A stretch of DNA of 53,053 nt from Spongospora subterranea f. sp. subterranea (taxonomy: Eukaryota; Endomyxa: Phytomyxea; Phytomyxea; Plasmodiophorida). Positions 1 to 10,576 of this stretch are shown here, in pieces. Below the pieces are notes generated by a model. That model ran no database searches. It saw only the letters and a list, made by a program, of their open reading frames with translations, and was not told where the DNA came from. The stretch is taken from assembly GCA_049724395.1 (NCBI GenBank), contig JAUGWO010000029.1, positions 1 to 53,053 of the forward strand, read 5' to 3'. The translations under genes and the position numbers were made by a program. Numbering within the stretch: position 1 is the stretch's first letter; the number at the start of each line of letters is the position of its first letter.

Positions 1-3
1 CAG

Positions 4-205
4 TCGGAGAGGCTGCCTCCGTGATTCCACCAGTTTCTGTCATGATGTCAGCAGGCTGATTAGAACTCTGATTGTGTATTAGGACAGCACAAGAGATCAT
101 CAGACCGGGGATTCAGGTCTCAGAGTCAGGGAGGGAACGCATTGCCCTTAACGATTACAGCTCGGCATGTAGCCAGTTGCAGCGCGTCAGTCATCAGTTT
201 CAACA
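4..205 (-). repeat. copia terminal repeat, 3' copy (left)
   Basis: A direct repeat of 202 bases matching 4231-4432 with one difference. On the element's strand it starts TGTTG, as copia LTRs usually do. The first four bases may belong to the target duplication, so the true edge may be position 8. Confidence 0.85.
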
Positions 206-3200
206 CCGCCCGCGCGTACAGCTGGTCCGCCGCACATGAGCCTGTCGCGGAACTCCCGGAACTTGCCGACGGGTAGGGCTTTGGTGAACACGTCCGCGAC
301 GTTTTCCTCGCTGGGGCAGTAGACCAGCTTGACCAGGTCCGCCTCGACCGTCTCCCGTACCGAAGTGGTACCGAACGTCGATATGCTTCGTTCGTTTCCT
401 CGACCTGCCGTTCGTGGCGAGCGCAATCGTGCTCTGGTTGTCTTCCATGATCTTGTCGCAGTCGTTTGCCCTTGGCCTATCTCCGACAACAGGTTCCGCA
501 GCCATAGGGCCTCCTTCGCCGCCGCGCTCAAAGAAATATACTCCGACTCCGCCGTTGACAGTGCTATGCACTCTTGCCGTCGACTTGACCAACTGACAGG
601 GCCGCCGTTCATCAGGAACACGTATCCTGAGGTCGAGCGCCGCGTCTCCGTACATCCTGCATAATCCGCATCCGCGTAACCGATCAGTTTCAAGTTCATG
701 TTAGTGCTCCCGCCGAACCCAATACCCATGGCAACGGTTCCCTTCAGGTAGCGGAAAATCCGCTTGACTGCCCGTACGTGTTGCACCGTCGGACTGTGTG
801 AGAACCTGGCCGCCCATGCCACCGCGTGGGCCAGATCCGGTCTCGTGCCGTTGGCCAGGTACAACAGTGTCCCGATCGCCCGCTGGTACGGGAACACGAT
901 AGTGCCGCCTTTCCCGGGTTCCTTCACCACGACTCCCGCCGAAACCGGGCTTCCGTAAGGTTTGCTGTCCATCATGTTGAATCTCTTCAACGCGACCTCG
1001 GCGTAGGCCTTCTGCGACAGGAACAACGTCTTCGCTTTTCTGTCGCGTTTTACCGCCAATCCCAGCACGTACTCGATGTCCCCGATTGGCTTCATCGAAT
1101 ACTTGGCTCGTAGGTAGGCCCCGAAGTCGTTAATCGCTGACTTCGACGTCGACGCTACCACTAAGTCATCCACGTACAGGGCCAGTAAGGTCACCTCTCC
1201 GTCGTGGCCGCGTCGGTGATAGATGCACAAGTCGCCGTTGGCTCTCGCGAATCCGTTCTTACGTAGGTCTTCATCTATCTGTTTCCACCACACCCGGCCT
1301 GCTTGCTTCAGGCCGTATATCGCCTTTCGAAGTCACAGACCAGGTCCCGACCGTCCTCGTCCTTCTTCGCGAAGCCTTGCGGTTGTTCCAGATAGATCTC
1401 TTCGTCGAGGTGGCCGTACAGATACGCGCAGTCGACGTCCAACTGTTGGACCTCCATGTCTAGCATTGTTGCGATCGCCAACAAGACTCTCAACGATGTT
1501 AGGGACACGACGGGAGAGAACGTCTCGTCGAAATCGACGCCCGGCTGTTGAGTGAACCCACGAGCGACGTATCGGGACTTCTTCCTGACTACGTTTCCAC
1601 CCGAGTCTGTTTTCGCCCTGAAGCACCACTTTCCCGACACCGGTTTCCTGTCCTTTGGCAGTGGCACTAGCTCCCACGTGCCATTTCGCTCCAGCGAACT
1701 GAACTCCTCCTGCATGGACGCCCTCCAGCTGTCGTCCTTGAGGGCCTGCTCCACGCTTTCGGGCTCTGGTGCCTTCGCCTCGGTCGCCGACGTAGCGTAT
1801 TCCTCGTGGAAAAACGTCGGTGCCCGCCGCTCCCGGACGGATCTTCTCACCTGTCTTGTTTCGGCACCGTCGGGCTGTGGTTGAGTGAGGTCCCCTGTCG
1901 CAGCTTCATCTGGACTGGGCTCGTCCTCTGCAGGTTGCAATGTTTCGGGCTCTGAGCCGCTTCCAGGGTGTGGGCCGTCGGCCTGGGTTTGTTCGAGTCG
2001 TGCGATGGGCGCCTTCGTGATCGCGACCTCTTCGAAGTCTTCAGCGCCCTCGACTGGCTCCTCGTCAGGCCGACGTTGTGAGTCGACGCTGTCTCTCGAT
2101 ACGAAGCACTTCCTGGACTCCATATCCTCAAACACAGCCGCCTTCATGCCGCTGGCATAGCCCAGGAACCGACAGGGCCGCGCCTTTACGTCCAGCTTCC
2201 CGCGCTTCTGATCGGGGACGTGGACCATACACCGAGCACCAAATTTTGGCATGTCCTTCAGATCAGGTTTTTCGCCGTACAGGACCTCGAACGGGCTCTG
2301 AAGGTTCGCGTTTGCGCGCGTCGGTGTTCGGTTTCTGATATACGCTGCCATTAGGACCGCGAACTCCCAATACTGGTGTGGAAGCCGGGCCTCCAGCAAC
2401 AGGCATCTTGCCATCTCCATGATGGTCCTGTTCGCCCGCTCCGCCTTCCCGTTCTGTTGCGGTGTGTTTGGGGCCGAGTGCTGCCAGGCGATCCCCTTGC
2501 TCCTCAAATACGTCTGGAACTCCCCGTCGGAATATTCGCCGCCCCCGTCCGACCGAAGGACCTTGATGTCGACACCGAACTGTCGCTTCATTGTGGCCTC
2601 ATATTCCTCAAACTTGAGCTTCTGCTCCGATTTCAGCTTCATGCACGTAACGTAAGTCCAGTTCGACCGCCCGTCCACGTACATCGCCATGTAGGTGTTG
2701 CCTTGTATCGACGTGGCTCTCATTGGGCCGCACAGGTCGCTGTGAACGACGGTGCCAGCCTCGGCTGGCTGCCGCTCCGATTTCTTGGGGATCGGTGCCC
2801 TCGCCATCTTCCCCTCGAGGCACAATTCGCATCTTCGCTGCGCATCCACACTCCCGGTCATCTTTGGGATGATTCCGGTTTTCGACATTAGGGTCAGCGT
2901 GTTCAAGTTGACGTGTCCATATCGACGGTGAAGATCTTCTGTGCTGCGCCCGCCCGACGGGACACCCTTCGCCGCCAGGGCAGTCTCCTGATCGGCGCTA
3001 CCTCGGCCGTTGGCGAGACCGATCAGCAGGCGGAACACGCCCTCTCTCTTAGGGACGTCGAAAACAGCTTCCCCGTTGACCGAGATCGTGCATCTGTCCT
3101 TGGTGAAGACCACCTCGGCACCACCGGTATCGCACGCCTTTCCTATGGAAAACAGATTCTCACTAAGACCTGGGACGTACAGGACGTTTTGTAGTTTGAC

Positions 3201-4230
3201 GCCGTTTCGAAGCTGAACCGTCCCTCTGTGTGTCGCGGTCACTCCGTGTCCATCGCCGAGTGTTACGGTTGAGGCTTGGTCCAGGCGCTCGGCATCTGTT
3301 CAGGATACCGACGTCCGTAACCATATCGGAAGAGGCGCCACTATCGAACAGCCAGCTGTGAGTACTGCAGCTCTGGTCCGCTGAGATCGCCGAAAACAGG
3401 AACTCCTGGGTCGCTGCCCTCCTGGCCGACTCGTTTGGCGAGGACACAGGCTTCTGCCGACAGTCTCGAGCCCAGTGGCCCGCCTTTCCGCATGCGTGAC
3501 AGTTTCCCTTCCGGTTCCCCTTGCCTCTCGACTTGTTCGAGTTCGGCATGCCGCGCCTTCCTGTGGCCGGCATCGCCATCTGCAGCTGGGACGAAGACGA
3601 AACGCCGGTCACCATTTTGTGGCGTTTCTCTGTATCGACCAACACGTCCATGACCTTCTTCCTTGACATCGCGACCGAGTTCTGCATCATCACCTCTACG
3701 GTCGCCACATAACGGGGGTCGTGCTGGACCGACAGGCACGCCGTCGTCATGAAGTCCATGTCTCCGACCTTGGTCCCCGTCGCTGCGTCCAACCGCCGCA
3801 CTGCCTCCATTAGTATCTCCAGGTGCTTGATTATGGGCTCGTCCTCGCCTTAGCTTCTTTGTTCGGTACTCCATTGAGGAGCGGAAGGCCGCCCGAGCGT
3901 TCTGGGCGCGGTGTGTGTCCTTCAGGGCCGCCCACGCGTCTCTTGCTGTTGTGCAGTCGTAGATGTGAGGATACTGGTCCTCGGATAGGGCCTGAATCAG
4001 GACCGAGAAACACGCCGCCTCGACGTTCGCCGACGCCCCCTTCAGTAGGGCCTCATGTAGCCCCAGCTGGCGTAGGTGTGCTGTGAATGCAAATTCGAAC
4101 TGGGTCCAGTTCCCGTCGTTTAGCTTCGTTCCGCGGAATGCAGACATCTTGACCTTGCGCGATACGTCGGCAGGCGTAACTGGGCCCATAACCTGATGGG
4201 GAGTTTGCACATCGCTGGTCGTTCGGCGGG

Positions 4231-4432
4231 TCGGAGAGGCTGCCTCCGTGATTCCACCAGTTTCTGTCATGATGTCAGCAGGCTGATTAGAACTCTGATT
4301 GTGTATTAGGACAGCACAAGAGATCATCAGACCGGGGATTCAGGTCTCAGAGTCAGGGAGGGAACGCATCGCCCTTAACGATTACAGCTCGGCATGTAGC
4401 CAGTTGCAGCGCGTCAGTCATCAGTTTCAACA
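4231..4432 (-). repeat. copia terminal repeat, 5' copy (right)
   Basis: The partner of the repeat at 4-205. The repeated sequence appears to include the start of gag, so either this LTR overlaps the coding region or the left end is part of a tandem arrangement that continues outside the window. On the element's strand the repeat does not end in the usual CA. Confidence 0.85.
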
Positions 4433-5212
4433 GTCGGGTCGGTCGGGTCGGGTGCCTGCCAACTACCGGTGTCCGACCCGGGTTTTTGGTCGGGTATCGG
4501 TTATATACCAGGTACCCGACTATCAAAACTGCGCAACTGGCGCAGCCTTAAACCCACAAAAATGCGCGACTGACGCATGTGGCGCGACCCTCTGTTCTTG
4601 GTAAACCTGCAAACATAAACAAAAGGTCAAGGAAAGAAGTACAGAGTTGCTAGGTTGTTTTTTGCTTAAGTGTGATTTTCACAACATCAACGCGCTCAAA
4701 GTCTTTGGTTCAGAGAATGGCACCGGAGTCCAATTATGTCGCGGCCGCAATAAACAACTCGTTGAACGGATACTGAGGAGCCAGGAATACTCAAAACATC
4801 CATTGCAAAAGCACCCAGACCTGGGAACTGTTTCTCGTGTGTGCCCCAGTATTGGAGCAAATTTTGGCTTGGATCCTCGCAAGGTAGCCTGTGGTACTTA
4901 TCCAAATTCAGGTTTGTTGATTTTCCAGACAAGACAGTCAGGTAATCATGACGAGCTCACGCAGTCCGTGGCGCTATGAGATTCCATGACCAATTTTTTT
5001 AACAACAACTTTACCTAATGTGCTTCGTATCTTTTGTTAGGATATTTTTATTTGAATTGATGCAAAAATTACAGCGCAATATCCACAATTCGAAAAAAAG
5101 ACTACAGGTACCCGCGGGTAGTCGGGTCGGGTACCGACTGTCTACCGATACACGACCCGGTCGGTATCTACCCGCCGGGTACGGGTATATACCCGACCCG
5201 ATCGGAGCCCTA
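4433..5212. mobile_element. hAT-like non-autonomous terminal-repeat element (right part)
   Basis: Both ends are built from runs of the words GGGTCGGGTA and TACCCGACCC. The right end, read inward on the minus strand, starts TAGGGCTCCGATCGGGTCGG, the style of many hAT-family termini. The left terminus lies mostly outside the window: the first bases (CAGTCGG) look like its continuation, interrupted by the copia insertion. No transposase is visible in the roughly 650 bases between the ends. The right edge joins directly to the gag fragment at 5213, so the element seems to have inserted into that gag. The family call is inferred from the ends only. Confidence 0.55.
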
Positions 5213-5619
5213 TCATAGAGACGGCGCATATCTTCCAGGAATCCTGATAAATTGTCTCCACGATACTGCTTGGTCCTCATTCGCCGACCAATAGCGATTA
5301 CAAGGCCCGTGCTCTCAGTCGCAAAACGTTGCTTTAATGCCTTCCATGCCTCATATGGGTTGCTCGTTCCCATGATTTCGACGACGACGTTGGGTTCAAC
5401 TGCGGCGACCAATTCCGCAAAGACCTGCTTGGTCTGACCCTGTTCATCCTTGCGCCAATCGTGTTCGATGAGTTTCTCCGCCCCCCTACCCTTCAAGTAA
5501 AACTCGGAAGGTAAAAGCCCACGTGGTGTAGTTCGCAGATCCTCGCAGGCGCTCGCCTTTAAACGAACCTGTGAGCCGGATTTGCCACCACTGGTTTTCT
5601 GCTCATCAGAGCCACCCAT
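5213..5619 (-). mobile_element. copia gag fragment (UBN2 / gag-polypeptide type), interrupted
   Basis: A gag N-terminus of the copia UBN2 type on the minus strand. It has the typical pattern of a 'YEAWKALKQRF' block followed by a basic turn and a 'LSGFLEDMRRLYD' helix. The fragment differs from the gag of the full copia element next door, so it is a second lineage. It stops at 5213, where the hAT-like element begins. The rest of the element is not seen and may lie left of the window. Broken fossil. Confidence 0.75.
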
Positions 5620-5790
5620 CTTTCTAAGCTAAGCACACAGCTCACAAGCAAAGGACACAAACAAGGAGAGTGATTTTTAGTAATGGAAACGCGCAAAAAA
5701 AATGCGCATCAGCACAGCCATACAATAATGTGATATAGAACCAACACTCAGAACCAACTCTACATTATACCTAGACGTGATTGCTACACA

Positions 5791-6150
5791 ACACCTTGTT
5801 AATTGAACAAAAAAATAATGCTGGTTCGAAATATTGTTTCTGTACCTCTTCGAGAGAATTTCCTCCAATATAAATCATGCTCCTATTCAATTGCACAATA
5901 CAAATTGCAATTTATATATGCTCATTCAGAAAAGCATAGAGAAACCCTGCAATTGACTATGAATATATCTAGAGATGGAATTGGAGATCCATGAATAATA
6001 TAAACATATGAGCATATTATGGTTTGGGTTCAAAACAAAAATAGTGTATTGTGCAATTGAATATAATTTATATTGGAGGAAATTTTCTCGAAGAGGTACA
6101 GACACAATATTTCGAACCAGCAATTTAATTTTGTTCAAATAACAAGGTGT
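5791..6150. repeat. inverted repeat with arms of about 115 bp (foldback or MITE-like)
   Basis: The left arm (about 5791-5908) and the right arm (about 6034-6150) are reverse complements at roughly 90 percent by eye. They share the words GGTTCGAAATATTGT, CTGTACCTCTTCGAGA and CCTCCAATATAAAT. The spacer is about 125 AT-rich bases. No coding potential is seen. It resembles a small foldback element; target duplications were not identified. The stretch 5620-6272 holds nothing else that I recognise. Confidence 0.7.
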
Positions 6151-6272
6151 CGTAAACAGGAAAATGTTCATATTGTTTGGGAAATTACAAACAGTCATAT
6201 ATGGGGTGGCTGATGGGATATAGGAATGATGATATATCCACCGTTTCTGTGGCAGAAATGACAATATCGATG

Positions 6273-6740
6273 CTAATCAGATACAACATCATTATCAGCA
6301 GTTTTCTCTTTAAGAGTGTAGAAGACGACCCTTGACCGCTTGCACTGCTCCTCAAGATCAAGGGAGTGAAACCTTTCTCGTCCGTTGTTGACTAGGTCGT
6401 TATACACAGCCCCATTCCTTCGTTGAATATATGTGGCCTTTAACTGCCAATCACGATCGTTTACTGTCATGACTTCAGGACATCGGAGCTGATCGCTTTC
6501 CATATCCATGCCATTCCGATGCAAAGCACCTTCTTCGATAACTTCACCTTCGTGTTGCAGTGAATTACTTTGAGGATTCGTCAATGCCAGTTGTTGATCA
6601 TAAAGAGGGAACTGCTGGTAATGATGATTTGTATCTGAATAGCACCCCTTGTTTGATGCTGCCACAGAAACACGGAGGGCCACGTTGACCGCGTTGTTGC
6701 CATTGTCAAACCAGATGAAAGAGCAAATATAACATTAAAA
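6273..6740 (-). CDS. hypothetical protein, probable 3' exon of an unrecognised gene
   Basis: An open frame of about 150 codons on the minus strand ending at 6273. No in-frame ATG opens it; the frame stays open upstream to about 6740 and includes 'FIWFDNGNNAV', so it is likely the last exon of a spliced gene or a piece of one. The composition is protein-like and polar (many Q, N, E, D) with no repeats. I do not recognise the family. It sits between an inverted repeat and the 72-bp tandem array, so an origin from a mobile element is possible. Confidence 0.3.
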
Positions 6741-6899
6741 GGGTGCAGAAACATGTTCAAGATTAGTTCCAATTATCAACAAACGGCGTACACCAAGAGA
6801 TCTAAAGCTTTCCCAAAAAACATATACAATAAGTATTTTACGAAAAAACTGTCATTGACTCCACAAAGGCGCCAGGGACGTTGCGCTGAGCTTCGGCAT

Positions 6900-7690
6900 C
6901 CACCAGTCTTTTGAATTACGGGGCCTCTGATTTAATCGAATTCTTTGATCCAGTCTTTTGATCACGTTGCACAGAATTGACTGGATCAAAGACTGGCACG
7001 CACTAATTGATCCAGTTTTTTGATCACGTCTTTCTGTTGTACAGAATTGACTGGTACAGAATCTGGATCAAAAAGACTGGCACGCACTAATTGATCCAGT
7101 TTTTTGATCACGTATTTCTGTTGTACAGAATTGACTGGATCAAAAAGACTGGCACGCACTAATTGATCCAGTTTTTTGATCACGTCTTTCTGTTGTACAG
7201 AATTGACTGGATCAAAAAGACAGGCACGCACTAATTGATCCAGTTTTTTGATCACGTCTTTCTGTTGTACAGAATTGACTGGATCAAAAAGACTGGCACG
7301 CACTAATTGATCCAGTTTTTTGATCACGTCTTTCTGTTGTACAGAATTGACTGGATCAAAAAGACTGGCACGCACTAATTGATCCAGTTTTTTGATCACG
7401 TCTTTCTGTTGTACAGAATTGACTGGATCAAAAAGACTGGCACGCACTAATTGATCCAGTTTTTTGATCACGTCATTCTGTTGTACAGAATTGACTGGAT
7501 CAAAAAGACAGGCACGCACTAATTGATCCAGTTTTTTGATCACGTCATTCTGTTGTACAGAATTGACTGGATCAAAAAGACAGGCACGCACTAATTGATC
7601 CAGTTTTTTGATCACGTCTTTCTGTTGTACAGAATTGACTGGATCAAAAAGACAGGCACGCACTATTTGATCCAGTTTTTTGATCCAGTC
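6900..7690. repeat. 72-bp tandem repeat, about 10 copies
   Basis: About ten nearly identical 72-bp units, one with a 15-bp insertion near 7050. The anchor word GGCACGCACT recurs near 6992, 7078, 7151, 7223, 7295, 7367, 7439, 7511, 7583 and 7655. Each unit carries GATC several times, and an inverted pair (CCAGTTTTTTGATC against GATCAAAAAGACTGG) that could fold into a hairpin with a stem of about 14 bp. The period is a multiple of three and keeps a minus-strand ORF open. Copies differ at only a few positions, so the expansion is recent. Confidence 0.95.
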
Positions 7691-7966
7691 AATTCTTGCC
7701 TTGTTTCCCCTTTTTGCGTGGAGGAGTAGGTTTTTGGTGAAAAAACCAGTTTTGCTGGGTTTCGATTTCTTGAAAAAGGTCGTCGAACCATTAGAAGGGA
7801 TCAAAGAACCTAACCACGGCTTATGTTTCAAGAAATGGGTCAAATTTAGGTATGCAGGGCGCGTTCGATGATGAAGCTTTGGAACAGTGGAGATCGTACA
7901 TTGACCGAGCAAAATTGACGTGTACTGTATTACCGCAGCAACATTTGTGCTACTGTAGCTCATCAT
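6986..7966 (-). CDS. ORF of 24-residue tandem repeats, unknown function
   Basis: A 326-codon ORF starting ATG ATG at 7966. About 95 N-terminal residues are non-repetitive and basic. About ten 24-residue repeats with the core 'IKKLDQLVRACLFDPVNSVQ' follow, varying at a C/S position and at a K/N/Y position. The pattern of hydrophobic residues would suit an amphipathic helix followed by a loop. I do not recognise the family. The ORF could be a real repeat protein, or a by-product of a 72-bp satellite whose period happens to be divisible by three. Nothing upstream clearly marks a promoter. Confidence 0.35.
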   Translation of the reverse strand: MMSYSSTNVAAVIQYTSILLGQCTISTVPKLHHRTRPAYLNLTHFLKHKPWLGSLIPSNGSTTFFKKSKPSKTGFFTKNLLLHAKRGNKARIDWIKKLDQIVRACLFDPVNSVQQKDVIKKLDQLVRACLFDPVNSVQQNDVIKKLDQLVRACLFDPVNSVQQNDVIKKLDQLVRASLFDPVNSVQQKDVIKKLDQLVRASLFDPVNSVQQKDVIKKLDQLVRASLFDPVNSVQQKDVIKKLDQLVRACLFDPVNSVQQKDVIKKLDQLVRASLFDPVNSVQQKYVIKKLDQLVRASLFDPDSVPVNSVQQKDVIKKLDQLVRASL

Positions 7967-10576
7967 GAAAAAACTGGATTTTTAGCAATTGCAGATATCG
8001 ATCATGTTATCAAGGAAAGACCTAAGGGATAAAAAACTTTGTGGCAAAGTCATTTTCCACACCGTTTTCGGAAACAGAAAGCTGTGAGAATGTTTGATAG
8101 CATTACTGTAAAGACATCACAGGGTTTCAGTTTATGACTTGTGACAAAAATTTGAGATTTGAATTTGCAGTTCCGACGCACAGTGGATCCAATTCTGAAA
8201 CTGTCCGACTGCTGTCTAAGTTAAGATTTCCAACTGGGCTCGTGGGTCCAAAGCAAGCCAATGCCAACACATTGAGCGTCATGGAAGGATAGCGTACTAT
8301 AGCACCAGAATTAGCGCCATGTCGATAATTCAGGCCTTTAGAGACAAACTGTTGGAACAAGCGAGGATTATCGGTAAACAGGCGAGCGCAAATGCGCCAA
8401 CAATCGAAGCTATTAACGCAAGAATTGCGTTAAAGTTGTTCTCCATCTGGATAAAGATATGCCTTCTTGCCCTGTGAAAAAACCGATTCATGAAACAGGC
8501 AGTGAAGTACTCGCGACTACTGTTGGCGAAGAAGTTTGCGGACGTGCTCGTAGCGGTCTAAATTGGAGTCGCCGACGTATAATGAAGATTGTTTACGAGT
8601 CATGACCCTTGCTGACTGAGCATATGGGGTTTTACCTGGTCTCAGCAAAGTGCAGATCAGTTCGACTGGCATCCATCGAGATAACATTGTTCGCGATTCT
8701 TGAACGAAAACCGAGATTTGCTGCTTGACCATGAGATGCAGTCGCCATTGAAACAATCTCGTCGTGGCGCTCCTGGATCATCATGTTCCCACCATCTTTG
8801 ATACTCATCATATGAATAACAATCCTGACACGCGAATCACGGTTGGTCATGTGGGTCAGGGGGAACTGATGATATATATCGATTTTCGACCTTGTTCCTC
8901 TCGTCTTTTTGCATTCCTGCGAACAGCTCCTTGTCAGGAATTAACCTTGCCCAAATGCCGGATTATTACATCACCAAGATTATATACTCATAATATTCGT
9001 TGTCGTTATCATGCCTTACACTTCAGATTACCTTTCACAATGCTTGTCATCATTTGAAGACAGGTCAAGTTAGGGGCATCACGGCTGGATCATTTTTTTA
9101 ACACAATAGATCGTTAACCAACCCGTCCCCTGTTCGAAGACACCTTCTGCTGGACAGCTGGTCAGTCGTAGAGCAGCCGTTATACTGGCAGACGATTGGG
9201 GCCAACGTTAGTCGAAGGTCGCGATCTGTGCAGGTATGGTGCAAACGAGGGCAGATCTTCTACACGTTTTTCTCATTCGCGGGTGTCGACGGTTTTGAAA
9301 GTTTAACTACGGGGGGAAGTTCTCGTTCCAGGAGATTGTTGTGGCGCAATCGTCGTCTCCAAAGTTCCCACCCTCCACTCCTCAACGCATTCGATACTTG
9401 CCGTTTATCTTTCTTTGATCGCAATCAATTAATCGCCGATTGGTCGTAACGTTCCCCCTTCCTGGGAAGAAAAGTCGACATTACTGTGTCATTCTGAACA
9501 TAACGGGCTAGTATTGCCACCCTAATTCTGAGAATAAAGAATGCAACGCAGATATGTTAGCAATACCCACATCGAATGTTTTCATAAAGTTGACACTTGA
9601 TTAACTGATGACTAGGTCACTCCCAATGACGACCGGTATCAGATCAACTTCATGAACCGTTCATGATGGGTTTCAAGGGCGGGCCGCTCATGAAGACGGG
9701 ATATCCTAGTCAGGATTCGCATCCGATTGTTGAACCAGTTCACAGGTTTGAGTGATATCTGCCAGTCATGCTCGGAAATTAGGGACTCAAATTTAAGCAA
9801 TGTTTGGGTCAATCTGACGGTGTATTATTGTTTTGAATAATAAGAATTACATCAAGGAGCAACTCAATTAGTTGTTATTTACCAACTGATTTTAAACGAC
9901 TCCTATTTTATTCAATACTTGTCATATTGCCCATGGAAGAGTGCTGGTGCGTTGATCATGTTCCGAAATCCAATCGCCCATTCTTCGATGATAATCGTTG
10001 ACTCCCCTTATCCATTATGTTCAGAAAAGCACAGTATCGCCGACCTGTAAAAATGTCGCTTAGATAGGCTCATTCGAACATGGACGCGATATCAGTCGAT
10101 TGAGGACTTTTTAATGAAAAATTGTTTATTGAAATAGTACTGTGATGGATTTGAGATTGGTGTGATATGTTCTAGATATGATCTCATGTTGAGGTGCAAT
10201 TACAGATTTACAAATAGCAGTCGGTGAGGTTGAGTATTGGAGAAGATGTTATCAATCTGGGTGTTTTGGTACACACTCGCCATAACATCGCCTGTATATG
10301 GGTTCAACTAATACCATTGACTCATCAAAAACTTCCACCACGACGCTAGACCTGTTTTGGCACCCAGAGGTGCCATTTTCTAGAAACGCCCTCCCGGTCA
10401 TCAACATGGCCCTTTTAACTACTAAGATCTGTGATTCTGTTCAATGACGATGTTAATTTAACTGTTGCTGGAGACATAAGCACCTCACAAACCAGTATTT
10501 GATGTTGGAGTACCATAGCAAAACCCGATTACAAAGACTGGGACCAAAATAGACTACATATATGAAAATGAATATA
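7967..10576. other. 2.6 kb without a recognised gene
   Basis: Only short ORFs occur. A 52-codon frame from the ATG near 8321 (plus strand) and an overlapping frame through about 8608 look slightly protein-like, but no family is recognised. No tRNA, rRNA or repeat was found. The right part, near 10577, should include the 3' end of the PACS-like gene. Confidence 0.5.

Larger units (their letters stand above)
3..4437 (-). mobile_element. Ty1/copia LTR retrotransposon, nearly full length, broken
   Basis: A copia-order element read on the minus strand. From right to left it shows gag with a CCHC zinc knuckle (about 3.4-4.3 kb), an aspartic protease DSGA motif (about 3.3 kb), integrase with its HHCC-like start and core (about 2.0-3.1 kb), reverse transcriptase with a YVDD box (about 1.1-1.75 kb) and RNase H (about 0.3-0.7 kb). 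Integrase before reverse transcriptase is the copia order. Terminal repeats of about 200 bp bound it, and GTCGG flanks both ends as a likely 5-bp target duplication. The coding region is broken, with about three breaks, although the two terminal repeats differ at only one base, which suggests a recent insertion. Treated as a fossil. Confidence 0.93.

Noticed and set aside
6900-7690. CRISPR-like array
   Set aside because: Units are tandem and nearly identical without unique spacers, and the host is eukaryotic.
8321-8610. Small two-exon gene
   Set aside because: Two protein-like frames overlap but no GT-AG pair joins them in phase without a stop.
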